Shown here: positions 1 through 13,432 of the stretch, piece after piece
Position numbering within the stretch: the stretch's first letter is position 1
How the letters are laid out: every line of letters starts with the position of its first letter
Assembly: GCA_021613335.1 (NCBI GenBank)
Contig: JAJTWR010000028.1
Span: 96,001 to 160,000 of the forward strand
Source: Whitmania pigra
Taxonomy: Eukaryota; Annelida; Clitellata; Hirudinida; Haemopidae
DNA length: 64,000 bases
Direction of reading: 5' to 3'
The notes under the pieces: model-generated
The model's database searches: none
What the model was told of the DNA's origin: nothing
Seen by the model: only the letters and a program-made list of their open reading frames with translations
Program-made: the position numbers and the translations under genes

Positions 1-23
1 ATTTAAACCAAATCAAATAAGTC

Positions 24-3000
24 ATGAATGTTGCATTTGTAATGTTAGTCTGGAATTTATTTGTCGTCAAACCACTATCAATTTATAAAGGTATGAGTCT
101 TGTTTTGGTGATATGTATTTGATTTCAAGAACTGCTCGAATTAATTATTTATTTTTTGTTATGTTTAGTTTTAAGTTAAAAAATAAAGTAAACCATCTTA
201 AACTAAAAATAAGTAGGAAAAATGCTTTAGAAAAAGATGCAATAAAAAATTCAATTGTAAAACATAAATGTAAATGTTTGCTCTCTCCAGTCCATCCTTC
301 CGCCATAGTCAATACATTCCAAAGCGGCACAATTTCTAATAGCTGGTCCAATTTCGCGGTAGATGGAGATATTACCACATGTTCAATTGCCGGAGATGAA
401 TTTTCAATGGTGGATATAGCTTGGTGGCGCGTGGAATTGGATGGAATCTATAATATTACTACTGTTACCATTACCAATATTCCTAAAACGACATGTCAGT
501 CATTTTACTATTTCTGCGAAAAAGATACTGTGATGTTTACAGATGCTTTTAATCTTGTCAATGTCATTTTATTAAAGTAAACAAATATCATTTTATATCT
601 TTGTTTCGAAAGATTTTGAATTTTTGAACTATTTGAGAGTTGACATTGCACTGAAAGATGTACCCAATGATTATTACTTCTGTGCCAACATCTCCGTTAA
701 TCTGTATGCCAATACCGGTTGGAAATGACAATATTACTAAAACGTTTCTAAAAATGTAACAAATTGAATTAGACTTAAAATTCTATTTCATTTATTGAAG
801 AAAACCCTTTAAATAGGGTTTTTAAGCTTATTTTGCTCTGAGGCAGTTCTTGGAAAGTATGTGACCATTAAAAGAAGTGGTGGATTCAGGCCAGATCTGC
901 TTGTTTTATGCGAAGTTTCAATACACTTTTTTACTGAAACAGGTAAACTAAAGTTTTCATAACAAATGTTATTCATTTAGTTAACGCTTTTAAAAGACTT
1001 GGCAAGCTATTGCTAACCTAACCATTAAATCACCATTATTTTAATAATGAGCAAGCTCTTTTTTTAGACAAAATCAAATGCTCTAAAATATTTTCATCAA
1101 GTAAATATTTATGAACATTTCCTTTTTTTTAAGTATCTCCGGTTTACAAGCAGCCGACAGCTCAAAGTGGAGTGTTGTTTCTTGAAACGTCAAAGTTTGC
1201 CGTCGACAACAACAACGACACATGCACAAAGGTTCTTGCAGGAAAAGCTGAAAGGGCTTGGTGGCGTGTCTCACTCAACGACATCTTTGACATTGATTCC
1301 ATTACCATATTTTACAAGCAAGATTTATCAAGTTAAATATACCTGATCAAATAATTATTGTATGCATTGTCATAATTAAATGTTACAAATTAATTTTTTA
1401 ATAAATAAAAACAGACTTTCACAGTAGTTAATAAACTATTGTTTATAGCACATTTACACAATTAAGCTTACTGACATTATTAGTAAAACATAAATATTTC
1501 TAATTTTAAATCAATATTTTTTCTTATTATTTATTTTTTAGTTTTTTTTATTTACATCATTTTCCCACAATTATCTCAATAATGTTTTCATGTTTTGTCC
1601 TAATGTTAGATTCTCTTACCTTAAATCATTTTTCTGTCTACGTATCAAACGATCAGGAAGACAACTATCAAAAAATATGTGCTACTTTCTATGCATTAAT
1701 AAATCCTTCAGGTGAATTATTTTGTTGAAGAAAACTTGTTTTTGAACTTATTTTGACAACTTTATTTAATTTAGCAAGAAACTTTATGCGGTTTTTAAAA
1801 TTTCTGTAATAAAATTTATTTTAAATTCTTTTAATTAAATGGATAACTTTATTAATTATCCCAAATCAGGATCAATACATCTAAACTGCCGTTCTGTTGT
1901 TTCTGGTAGTTTTGTGACCATATCAAAATTTGGTGGATTTAAACCCAAATCTCTGTTTTTATGCGAAGTTGTACTCCATGGAGCTGGTCCAACGAACAAA
2001 AGTGATCCACTGCTATTTGAAATTGAGATTACATTTTAAAAATAATATGTCAATTTTTATCTCGGTTGGCAGGGTAACAGCAATATATTTTTTGTAGATA
2101 TCCAACATTATAATATAACTTTAATTATTTAAGCATGTAAAATTGAAGAATACAGATGCGAAATACTATCGAGATGCTTTCCAAGGACACAAATCTGTGA
2201 TAAAATCTTGCAATGTCCTGATGGTTCTGATGAACTAAATTGCAGTTAGTTCTTTATACTTACTACGAAAATATATATATGATTTTTTTATATATATTTA
2301 ATAATAATATTAATTTCCCAGTTTATTGATTCGAAATACCTCACAGATTGCAGTCAATTTCAGTATAAATGTGTAGAAGGTAGATGTATAACAAAAGATT
2401 GGCTATGCGACGGCATTAAAGACTGTCCAAATGGAGACGATGAGGAAATATCATCTTGTGGTCGGTAACATTTATCAGATTTATTATTTATTCAAATTTT
2501 TATTAGGTTTAAACTATTAATTTATCACACATGTTATTGTTTTTAAGTTTCCTGCAGAAAGGGAGAGTTTAAATGCTTGAAAGACAACCGCTGCGTAACC
2601 AAAGATAAACATTGCGATGGTTTCAGGGATTGTCCGGATTTTTCTGATGAACAAGGATGTTGTAAGAGATATAACAAAAATTATCTTTATTGTAAATACA
2701 AGTTTGCATTCAAGCCATCTTGCGTCTCCTAAAGCGTCCTGGTAATAGGCGAAACGTAATTGTTTTAAAAAAGCGCCAAAAATGCTACTACGCTTAAGAC
2801 GAAAACAGTAATTAAATATATTAAGCATTCCAAAATTTTGAAAATGGACTTACAATTATGCAGTAAATCTTAGCGAATTATATATCAAGGATGAATTTCT
2901 CAAGGCAACTTTTAAAGGTACATCTGATTATTACTTTTGTTCATCATATTGGAAAGAAAAACATGCCTTATCTGCATGCAAAGAAATGGGCTTCAGTTAT

Positions 3001-6000
3001 GTATTTTTTAAGTGGTTTAGAATTAAATTATTCAATGGTATTGATTTTGTTTTAAATATGTTCTCGTAGCCTTCTTCTAACATTGAAATATACGGCATTC
3101 AATGCTTCCAAATTTCTGAGACTGAAAAATGAGGTTGAAGATGCACAAAAGTTACCATTTATGATGTTGTTCGAAAAGAGGTTAAACCATTTTGTTGATG
3201 ATGGAATGATAGTCGTATTACTAACTATGTTTATCATTTTTCATATAATTATATTTTTAGATTACAAATTTATATTTTATTTAATAGTCTAAAGTGCCAA
3301 TCAAAATTATTTGTGAGATTAAGTTGCCAGAAGTTGTCCCAAGAAGGTTCGACAATTTTAATGTTTCAATAAAATGCATGAAAAATTCTGTGATTACCAG
3401 TGTTGTGCAGTATCGAATTACATGTAATTCGTTACTGTAATTAATTGCATTTTTGGTAATTTTTACTTGTAACAGTTACAAAAACTTTTTTTTTACTTTT
3501 ACTTGTAACAAATTACTATTTTCGGTCATACTTTTAATTCGTTACCTTTTTGGCACAAGACGTTACAAAGTAATTCTTTGGTTCGTTCGAAAAGCTTCCT
3601 CTTTCCGATCATCGCTCATTTTTTATTGTGGTTATCGCCGGTCATTTTTGTTAAATCGGAAATTGTTGATTAGTCAAACCGAAGCTTTTTTAATATAATA
3701 TTGTATGCATATAATAATATAAGATTTAATATATCGTAGTATGGATTCATTTGAAGCCAGTTTGAGTGTCGTTAGCGAAGATAAGAGGAACAAGGGTGAA
3801 GATAGTCCGTGGCTTGAACAAAATGTTCAGATTTCAATCAAAGGAAAATTATATAAGTATACATGCCTACTCTGAAAACAGAAAAAAAACTATATGTTCA
3901 GCATGTGAAGGTTCTTCATCTAACTTGAAGAAGCACGTGAAACGCATGCATCCAACAGAAGTTAAAGAATAGGGTATATTTGTTGCCAACGGTTGTCAAG
4001 CTTCATGAGAAACTGGTAGCCAAAATAGCATCTTCTAATGCAGCAATGGTAGACGAGCTGAAAGCATCTCATTCATCTGATGTTGACAGTGTTGAAGACA
4101 CTTTCTTCAATTGATCAAGGTCAACTAATATTCTGATGCAGTATCTTCAAGACCGATCAGATGACATGAACATTATTTATCCAATTGAACGCTCCTCTGC
4201 CAGCTAGTGCAGCTTTTGAACGTTTATTCAGCAATGCTGGTATGAACAGCCGAAGGACCATAATGAGTGACAAACTATTCGAGGACTTAGTTATGTTAAA
4301 AATTAACAAATGTTTGTGATTGTAACAAATAATAAAACACCAAAAGAATGCATTAGTTCAAATGTTATTACTTAATGGCTGTTAATACTACCAGTTAATA
4401 ACATTAATTGTTTTAACGTTAATAGAATCAATTCTTTTTAAATAATACGGAATGATATATGATCACAATAATGGCGACATCAAAGTAACTTGTAATTTTT
4501 ACTTAAAACTTGGATGCTGTAACGTTTTACTTTTACTTGACTAACTTTTTGAGACAATACTCTTACTTATACTTAAGTAGCTTTTTGAGCTATTACTTTT
4601 ACTTGTAACTAATTACCGAAATGAGGTAATTTTTACAACACTGGTAATTACTAGCTTTTTTTACATCTTTTTACTAGCTATCATTTTATTCATTTATTCC
4701 TTCAAGCCGACTAAATAAAATGGCATAAATAATTGTATACATAAAATCAATCAATACGTGCCGTAAATGAATAGTATTTGATTTGTTTCTGAACGTACTT
4801 CTGAACCCCCCAAAAAAAACACAAAAAACAAATAACACAAAATATTTTACATACTTTGATACTTGCTACAATATATTGTTCCAAACTTGGTTTCGAAATT
4901 AATTATGTTTATATTGCTATTATAATTAAATTTATATTTATTAAATATATCTTTTTCGTGCCAGCGGTCTCGCTATTAACAATAATAATAAATAATAAAT
5001 AATAAAAACCTGACAATCAGCGAGAGTCCAAGCAACTCAAAAGCCCAAATATCCATTTGCGTCCTTAAGTGCTTCAAATCCTTTAAACGCTTGACTTCTG
5101 TTATTCAGTTCCGTTAACTGAATACTTGCTCATTAGAGCATGAATGAACCTATTAGTTAAATTTCTTATTTGCGAACTCTCGGGTTATTTCAATATTAGA
5201 AAAAAAAGTTAAATGAATGTTTGAAATTATGTATATTAATAATGTGACAGAGTGCGGTACAAGAGGTATTCCTGATGACGACTTTGGACCTTACATTATT
5301 AACGGAGAAAGGGCTAAACCCGGAGCATGGCCATGGCATGTTCAGATTTTTGTTGGATTCAAGTATACTTGTGGAGGCAGTCTCATTCGTAATGACTGGG
5401 TGCTGACAGCTGCTCACTGTTTAAAGTTAGTCTCTAAATGATGAAACTAAAAATGCCAAAAATGTATGTAAATGGGTAGAAGCATTTCCATGATGCAAAA
5501 TGATAACAAGTACATTTGTTTTCTAGAAATGTGGGAAGTGCATATAATGTTTATGTTAAAATGGGTACAAATGTTATGGGGGATCCATTGGTGAAAAGAC
5601 ATCGTGTTTCACAATTCATTACCCATCCCAATTATAAAGCTTTCAACTATGATGCTGCACTTATCAAGCTAGAGACTCCAATATTTTTCACGAATAAAAT
5701 TAGAAAAATCTGTCTACCTAATAAGAGCATATCTCAGCCAAAGATAAGGTCATTCCGGTACTGCGTTGTGACAGGATTAGGATTGCTCTATCGATGTGTG
5801 AAATGAAATTCTTGCATGACAAATTGAACCTTTTGTAAATATATTCATTGGGGCGATATCATTTCTTTTGATAGCACATGTTCAATTATTTATATTTTTG
5901 TAATACGTAATTATAGATTATGCTCCAAGACATCTAATGCAAGGAAGAATGAACATAATGGTTTACAAAAAGTGTCTTGAGAATTTGATGAACGTAACAC

Positions 6001-6419
6001 AACATGACGAATGGGCGTTGTGGAGATACCTAAATAGCACTACAAGATGCGCGGGATCCTTTCCCTCAGATATTGGAGTTAATACTTGCGGGGTTAATAC
6101 TGTTATTAATTTAATTATTGACTTAATGCAGATAGATAGTCATTCATAAAATGCACATGTTATTTTCAGTAAAAACTTTTAAACAATCTAATTTTATAAA
6201 GAAATTTGTATATTTACATCCATACATTTAAATTATATTCTTTACATGCAGGGTGATAGCGGTGGTCCTCTGGTTTGCAAAAATGAGCATAACGTATGGA
6301 CACAAGTTGGAATTGTTAAAGCCTTCTTGTACACTATCCAGAATGTAACTTGCACAAATTCATTTTTCACGTGGCTCGATTATATCTTACCTTTTATCCA
6401 AAGCCATGTGCAGTATTGA
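24..6419 (+). CDS. Mosaic serine protease, array gene A (FTP2-LDLa3-SRCR-S1 protease)
   Basis: Seventeen exons, by hand: 24-90, 291-494, 613-717, 817-942, 1134-1331, 1610-1711, 1870-2001, 2134-2244, 2347-2460, 2548-2661, 2864-3011, 3070-3180, 3288-3346, 5251-5425, 5527-5795, 5917-6092, 6252-6419; about 792 aa. The start ATG opens a hydrophobic signal peptide ([10 protein letters not shown]...). Exons 2-4 and 5-7 each encode an F-type-lectin-like jelly roll (AVDG...TC...WWRV motif). Exons 8-10 are LDLa modules with six Cys and acidic DGSDE/DDEE ends. Exons 11-13 form a reduced SRCR domain, and 14-17 an S1 protease with [14 protein letters not shown] and GDSGGP. Residue 189 is Asn and Lys-Ala-Phe replaces Ser-Trp-Gly. 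The probable activation site is Tyr|IING. The exon 11 donor (GTGGTT at 3012) is the weakest call. The C-terminus is shorter than in the paralogues. A hAT element sits in intron 13. A poly(A) signal lies at 6450. Secreted; likely a zymogen in an extracellular cascade (inference). Confidence 0.85.
3398..4643 (+). mobile_element. hAT-superfamily element, internally deleted, in intron 13 of gene A
   Basis: The ends are CAGTGTTGT at 3398 and ACAACACTG at 4643, a 9-bp perfect inverted repeat with AT-rich imperfect similarity further in. Flanking 8-bp sequences are gtgattac (3390-3397) and gtaattac (4644-4651), one mismatch apart, as expected for the 8-bp target duplication of hAT elements. At about 1.25 kb it is far shorter than an autonomous hAT. 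It keeps only the N-terminal and C-terminal parts of a transposase gene. It starts 52 nt after exon 13 and does not touch a coding exon. Confidence 0.88.
3741..4319 (+). pseudogene. Degenerate hAT transposase (BED zinc finger and dimerisation tail)
   Basis: An ATG at 3741 opens a short N-terminal region that runs into a stop and is continued in another frame. There a BED-type zinc finger is visible: [19 protein letters not shown], with Cys-x2-Cys and His-x4-His spacing, ending near 3972. After a deletion of the catalytic core, 4190-4319 encodes the hAT C-terminal dimerisation segment ([13 protein letters not shown], then [19 protein letters not shown]). Frameshifts and the missing core mean it cannot make transposase; mobility would need a protein supplied in trans. 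Confidence 0.8.
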
Positions 6420-7455
6420 GTGTCATCGATATCAATTGAAGGTTGAGTAAATAAATTTGAGAACTGTATGAGCTCTCTAATAAATCAACTTAATAATATA
6501 TTTGTGCCATTTCCAATTACAATTTTAAGAGTAATCAAGTAATTCAACGTGTAATACAAATGTTAAAGTAACTTATTCATGAACTGAAACTATTGTTTTA
6601 TCCTATTCTGTTTGCTTGATATTGGAATCTAATTTACAATGCCTCATTCGCTCGGTCCTCGGCGATTCTCCAAACTTTCTTTCTGTCCCTCGAACAAAAA
6701 AGGTTCACTGACATAAGTATCTATATCACTCGGCAAAAATCGTTGCATGCGTTCGACAGAATTATGTATTTAACGGGAAAGAAAATAATAAAAAGCACAA
6801 AGTATTTCAATTGAAATTATACATCATTTAAAAGTAATTAATATGATATAATAGTATTATTTATTACAAATTATTATTATAGTATAATAGAATTATGTAT
6901 TATAAAAATGATAATATAATTAGTAATCATCATCACATTATCACAGATACCCGGCAAATGCGATCATGACTTTTATTAAATAAAATTCACGACTTGAGTT
7001 CAAACCAATCAGACAATTACTTTCAGATTGCAGATAGAGATACGAAATGTTAATATGTTTAGACAACATATTATTTGTACAGAGAGAAATAGTTTTAAAA
7101 ATACATAAGGTTGCTTCTGCTTAGAACGTTCTGAGTACATCATTCTCTAGATAAAAAGCATTGCACCAACGCTTTGGCGACTAAAGTCGAAAGATATTTA
7201 GAATTGATTCATAACAATATATTTAACTAATTTAAATTTTATTTTGTTGAATTAGTTGTTTATTGTAAAAAATTTATAAAACTCTTCTAAACCTCTTAGT
7301 TTATTTTTGGAGAGAAATAAATGATTAACCTGTCACTACAATTGCTGTGTTAGATATGTTGTAAAATACATAGCGCAAAAATATTTCATGTAAAAATAAA
7401 TGTAGACTGCTTAATAAATTTTTGCATAAGTAGAGTTTTATTACAAAGGTCATCG

Positions 7456-7524
7456 GAATTATGTTATAGACAGATCTTATACTGCAATAATTAACAAACC
7501 TCCATCCTCTCTTTTGACGAAGAT
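7456..7524 (-). repeat. Inverted copy of a gene C exon 7/intron 7 fragment
   Basis: These 69 nt are the exact reverse complement of 16764-16832, which spans the last 25 nt of exon 7 of gene C (ending at 16788), its donor site and 44 nt of intron 7. The match stops abruptly on both sides. Its orientation is opposite to the array, so it is not simply a leftover of a tandem copy. Confidence 0.9.
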
Positions 7525-7791
7525 CAAAAAAAAAGGTGTGATTGCAAGACAAATTTAATAAATTGTTGGTTTCTCTAGAGACCAAGGAATGAATGACCAG
7601 TTTGACCATCAATCTAATTGTTTGTTGAATATGTAAATCAAAACGATCTGTCTATAGTCAATCAATCAACCTGGTTATTTTAAAACATAAAAAAAATGGT
7701 ATGTTATTTTCATTATTTACATTAACATAATTTTCACATCAAACGTACAAGATTGAGAGTTCACAAAAGATAATCTAAATATCAAAAGGAT

Positions 7792-7834
7792 AAGCGATTG
7801 TCCTTAAACATCGACTAAATAAAATTTTGGACAG
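7792..7834 (+). promoter_or_regulatory. Promoter-proximal block upstream of gene B, shared with gene C
   Basis: The core AGCGATTGTCCTTAAACATC is followed by GAC, an ATAAAATTT stretch and GGACAG. It recurs almost unchanged upstream of gene C (about 13294-13336). It lies about 50 nt before the gene B start codon. It could be a core promoter or 5'UTR, or just recent duplication. It was not seen before genes A, D or E. Confidence 0.4.
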
Positions 7835-7881
7835 CTAATAACAAGAACGACTGCCAGCAACTTTAGTATAACTTAACAAAA

Positions 7882-10800
7882 ATGAAAACAGATGTTTTAA
7901 TGTTTGTTTTTAGTGTCATCACAAATTGCAATTTGGAAACAGGTGAAACATTTTAACAGATCGAGTATTTTAAATTTAGAAAATGTCGAAATAGCACAAA
8001 ATTTTAAATATTAAATAATTTAAAATCATAGTCAATCATTGTTTCTTATCAATCTTCTAATTGTTTAATAAACGCAATTAGCTAATTTAAATTTTTACAA
8101 TATTAGATTAACTTAAAATTATAAATAATTTGAAATTTTAGTAAATCTAGCATTTAGGAGACCAACATATCAGGCTAAGCCATTCAGTCGGAATGTGTCT
8201 TATTTGGCTGTCGATGGAGACATTAGTACTTGTGCCATGCTTGTTGTTGACCCTTATTATTACGATGCAAGAATTGTGGCATCCTGGAGCGTTCAGCTTG
8301 AACAAGTTTATGATATAAAGAATGTAATCATCGCGTACGATCTCCATTCGCCTTGTAAGCTTTTTATGCAACATTAAAACGGCTAATACCAGAATAATAT
8401 AATAAACAGAGAAAAATGCAGGCGTTAGCTGGCTATTGGCTATCATTAACCAATATCATTTTAGTTACCTATTTCTAGCATTGAAAAATTAGTCAGGGCA
8501 TGATATTGATATAACATTCATTTCTGCGATAAAGAGCGTTCTACCTAGCTAAATCTAGAATCCTTAAGGTCAGCTTTTTTTTTACAATGTAACGTTTTAT
8601 TTTTACATTTTAAAATAGACTTAAATGATCTCAACAATTTCATCATCTATGTCTCCATTGACTCGCAGCAATACATAAACTGTGTCCAATTTGATAATAT
8701 GACCATAATTTACGGAAGTAAGATTTAATTGCTGCATTTGTAACAATTACAATTAACCGATGCCGATATTTATTAAATCCAGTTCGTTCAGATTGATTGA
8801 TCGAGATCGCCATAGTATTTTTTCCATCCTGCTATGAATACTTTAATTGTTAAAATATAAGCAAATAGAAATAAATAAAAGACATGAATGATGAAACTAA
8901 TACAAAATCTTGCAGTAAACAATACCGGTATTTTTAAATTTTAAAGGTAGCTGGCATAAACATTTTTTCAGGGTGGTTCTTGAATTTATCATGCGAAGAA
9001 AATGCTGTTGGTAACACGGTTCACATCGTGAAAAATGGAGGACCCAATCTTAATAGATTTACATTTTGTGAAGTTTACATTTACGGGGAGGTAAACCATG
9101 ACATAAGTGAGTTTATTGGTCAGCTTGGTCTGACGATACTAAGCCTATGGTATTCCACAAATAATAATAATAATAATCATTTAAATTATTAAGAAAGAAG
9201 TAAGATTTAAAATCATTGCCTTGCAATTGTTTCTTAGTCACCTTGGCATACAAAAGACAGACTGAACAAAGTGGTCTGATATTTAGCGAATTATCACCTT
9301 CAGCTGTCGACGGAAAATTAGAAACTTGTACAAGAATTAGAGCATCCATAAATAAAAAAGCGTGGTGGAGTGTGACACTGAATGATACTTATACAATTTC
9401 AAACATCTCCATACATTTCAATCCGAACGATTATGGTTAGGCAGTACATTATCGCTAACAACAGTTTATGAGTTTTCAGATGCTGGAATCTAATGTTATC
9501 GGTTTACCTATTGTGAACGATTTAATGAACTCTTCTATTAAATTCATCTACTTCAATTACATTTTGATAATTTTTAATGATTCTTCTACCGGATTAACAT
9601 TTGCGTGTCATCTGACTTTGCTTTTATTTATAGAAATTTCTTATTATCAACAAAATGTTTTTGATATGATTGATTCGTTTTCTTTGCTTGGCTTTCTGAA
9701 TTGATTGCAAAGTAACAAGATTTTATTTCAGAAGTCCATTATCTAAATAACTTCAACGTTTACGTGTCAAATGACAAGGACAATTTTGAACAGCAGTTCT
9801 GCGCTTCGTTTGAGGGTAACGTGTCAGCGACAGGTGAACAGTCTAAATCTATTGTTAACATTTCATTATTTGGGTATCATAAAGAAATATTACTTTCTGT
9901 ATCACACAAATCTCTTACCTTTAGATAGATACATCAATTTGACATGTGTTCAACGTGTTACCGGTATATACGTAACAATAAAAAAATTTGGAGGATCAAA
10001 ACCGGAATGGCTGTACTTCTGCGAAGTTTACATTTATCCTAAAGGAAACGATGGAGGTTTGATATTTATTAATATTTGTCCCATTTATTACAATTCATAA
10101 AACATAAAAATTTTGCTTTCAAGTAATAAAATTCTTACAATAAATTGAAGACTGCATTGCTGGACCTGTGCCATGCAAATCGGATTTACGTTGCATTCCC
10201 ATCGAAAAGATTTGTGATAGAGTCAAAAATTGCGATGATGGGAGTGATGAATTGAACTGCGGTGTGCCACGAATTTAAAAAACATAATTTCTCTAAAATA
10301 AGTCTACTTCTTTTTACATTGGCAGGAAATTAGTATTGAATTTATCTTTATATAATATTTGCAAAAAGTAAAGACCTTAACTTCGTCATTACTAATTTCG
10401 TCTGCACTTTAAAATTCGATTTAGCAATGTAGTTTGTAACAAAGATTTTTTTTTAACGCAGGTTGTTTTTCTTATCAATTCGCATGCAACATTGGACTTT
10501 GCATACCTCAAGATTGGACATGCGATGGAACCAAAGATTGTCCGAACGGTGATGACGAAGACGTTCCAATGTTATGTAAACAATATTTGTTTTATTATAA
10601 TTTTTGTTTGCATTATTGAAATATATTTAATACAAAAAGGTTCGTGTTCAAAGAATGAGTTTAAATGCCTTAAACATCTACAATGCATTCCAATAACACG
10701 TGTCTGTGACGGTGTCATCCACTGTAATGACTCATCGGATGAAATCCATTGCTGTAACTTAATTTATTTCCTTTGTTTACAATTTGGCTTTTGATGATAT

Positions 10801-12555
10801 TTAATTAGGCCTTTAATGGAATGAATATTAAAAATAACGATTGATGACATTTTAATCCTTCTTAGTGATATTTGAAAATCAATCTCTAAACTCAAATTTG
10901 ATCAAAGCAACCTTTCAAGGAGAAGACAATTTTTACATCTGCAGTACTCACTGGAATACTTTAATCGGATTTAGAGTTTGCAAACACATGGGGAGAAGGT
11001 ACACATTTATTCATTTAATTTATTTTAATAATAATAAGTGTTAATTATTTTTTTAATGCAGTTTCGTAGTTGGCTCTAAATACTTGCGGATGCATACTCC
11101 AAAAATAGTTACAGTTGAACCAAATCGAATTTATGTGAAAGGGAATGTACCAATAATGTATTTGTTCAAAAAAAGGTATTCGACGGCGACTACATGCAAT
11201 TATTAACGTCCAATTTAATGCCATTTTATCCGACAGTACATATTGCGAATCTGGACATATTGTTAGTCTTGAATGTTCACCATTTTCCTATGATGGTTAG
11301 CCATCTACTACATTTTAGAAAGCCCTATTTATATTGTGCTAAAGTAACATAAAAATAGAGTTCATGGTTTTAAACATACATGATGAGCTTGCGTTTTTTC
11401 AATATTCATATCAGTAAATATGTAAATAATGTCTTTTGTTTTTATGGACAAGTATAAACAGTTTTACAAATAAATTTTTTTTGATTTAGGCTGCGGTACT
11501 CGTGGTATTGACGAAACTAACCTTCCATATATAATCAATGGAGACATAGCTCAACCAGGTGCTTGGCCTTGGCATGCACAGGTGATTATCGATCAATATA
11601 AAAGTTGTGGAGGAAGTGTTATGAACAATAATTGGATTCTCACCGCTGCACATTGTGTTGAGTAAAACAAATTAATTCTTATTATTTGCATACAAATAAT
11701 TACATGCAAAATTTAATTTTTTTATAAATCATTTTAAATCAGGGATATTCGAAATACTTCCCAAATATCTATTAAAGTTGGAACAAATGTGCATCACGAT
11801 CCAAATGTTATGAGTTACAGCATTGTTCGTTTTGTTTTGCATCCAAACTATTCGAAAGTTGACTATGACGATGACATAGCCTTGATTCAAACCAGTACCC
11901 GCATTCGTTTAGGAATTCTAACTGTGCCCATTTGCTTGCCCGACAAATTTTATGATGATGACAAATTGATGAGATATCGCTATTGCATTGCTACTGGTTT
12001 TGGACGCACGGATCGAGGTCTGACGTGTTTAGGAAAATATTGTTTTGTTTTTTTTTTACGATTTTGTTTAATTGTTTTTATAATTCAGCATTTGTTTAAA
12101 ACTACGGTTTGTCCTATAGATGTTCAAATCAGATTTCCAACGAATTTAAGACAAGGCCGACTAAATTTAATGTCAAATGAAGAATGTTTGAGAAATCTAT
12201 TAAGTGATAGTACTTTCGAGGAAAAGATTATAAACGATACACTAAGAACAAACAAATTTATTTGTGCGGGCTCCATGCCAACAACATACGGAGTAACTAT
12301 ATGCAAAGTATGACTAAAAATGAATGAAAATTCTATTTTTCTATGTTAGCTAATAAATTTAACTTTATATCTAATTTTTAGGGTGACAGTGGTGGACCTC
12401 TGGTTTGCAAAGATGAACATGGAATATGGACACAAATAGGAATTATGAGGAGCTTTTTTTCAAGCAAATCGAATATAATTTGTACTAACAATATTTTTAT
12501 GAGAGTAGATTATTATATTAGTTTCATCAAGAATATCCTTTACTACTACAAATAA
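7882..12555 (+). CDS. Mosaic serine protease, array gene B (FTP2-LDLa3-SRCR-S1 protease)
   Basis: Exons: 7882-7942, 8142-8354, 8619-8717, 8972-9106, 9238-9435, 9732-9833, 9925-10056, 10151-10261, 10462-10575, 10640-10753, 10866-10998, 11062-11175, 11237-11295, 11490-11661, 11743-12017, 12120-12307, 12382-12555; 2394 nt, 797 aa, open throughout. Signal peptide MKTDVLMFVFSVITNC. The two FTP-like domains carry LAVDGDISTC...SWSVQL and [10 protein letters not shown]...WWSVTL. Three LDLa modules follow, then an SRCR-like segment ([21 protein letters not shown]) and the protease: LTAAHC, DDDIALIQ, GDSGGP. The activation site reads LPY|IINGD. Position 189 is Thr and 214-216 are Arg-Ser-Phe. The Cys before the activation site (CGTRG) and the Cys in VPICLP would hold the two chains together. 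Poly(A) signal at 12567. It is closest to gene C; several introns are near-identical to those of C. Confidence 0.92.
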
Positions 12556-13432
12556 TATCTAAAACAAATAAAATCAATATTGACAAATTTGTTATTAAAA
12601 TGCATTTTAATGGACTATAACGACCTGTATGACCTATTCTTACACCACGCCGCATTGTGGAGCTGGCGATATCATCAACTCCAACGCCTAGTATGAGTAG
12701 TCGAGCCTAAAAATATGGCATTTGAGTATGCAATGGAGTAATGAGTCATGTTAAATGAAAACACAAAGTTTTTGAATTAAAAACTGCATTTCATTAACAA
12801 ACTTTAAACATGAGGACAACTTGTAATTGAAAGTGAAAGTCTTCCTAACAACATTTTTTGGTTTACAATATTCACAATATTTAATATTCATCAATCAGTC
12901 AAAGAACCCTCTTAATATTTACAAACTTTATATTTTCAGATAAAAGACGTGTAATGAATAAGCTCTAAATATCCTTCGATATTTAAGTTCTATTATGGAT
13001 ATCTCTTATATAAAAAATAATATAATAATAATAAAATTTTTGAATTAACAATATTTTTAAAATTAGAAAGCTTTCAACAGAAATAATTTTAAAATTTGTA
13101 ACACCTATGTTGCAAAATACAAAAAGAACAAACGTCTGAGGGAAAGTAATATAAATCTAGCTCTATGCTACTTAAAACATTTCCATGTAATTTTATACAG
13201 AGAATATTAAAATAATTACTATTGTATGATGAAATAAATGACTGCAATTTTCAAATCAAGAGCAGAACATTGAGAAATAACATGAGATAATCAAAGCGAT
13301 TGTCCTTAAACATCGACCGAATAAAATTTAGGACAGACTAGATCGACAGCAATTATTAGGTTTACTATTACTATTACTATTTATTATTATTACAGTTACT
13401 ATTGTTAGCAATGTTAGGGTGAAATAAAAAAA
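12556..13432. other. Intergenic spacer between array genes B and C
   Basis: AT-rich DNA with the gene B poly(A) signal near its start, a short TAA/TAT-rich stretch at about 13010-13040 and the block shared with the gene B promoter at 13294-13336. No exon recognised. Confidence 0.55.
13294..13336 (+). promoter_or_regulatory. Promoter-proximal block upstream of gene C, shared with gene B
   Basis: Same core as at 7792-7834 (AGCGATTGTCCTTAAACATC, ATAAAATTT, GGACAG). It lies about 97 nt before the gene C start codon. The extra distance compared with gene B is filled by a TTACTATTACTATT-type simple repeat. Confidence 0.4.

Larger units (their letters stand above)
6420..7881. other. Intergenic spacer between array genes A and B
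   Basis: About 1.46 kb of AT-rich DNA. No convincing exon was found. It holds the gene A poly(A) signal, a short TAA/TTA-rich stretch near 6830-6930, the inverted gene-C fragment at 7456-7524 and a promoter-proximal block shared with gene C at 7792-7834. Confidence 0.6.
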
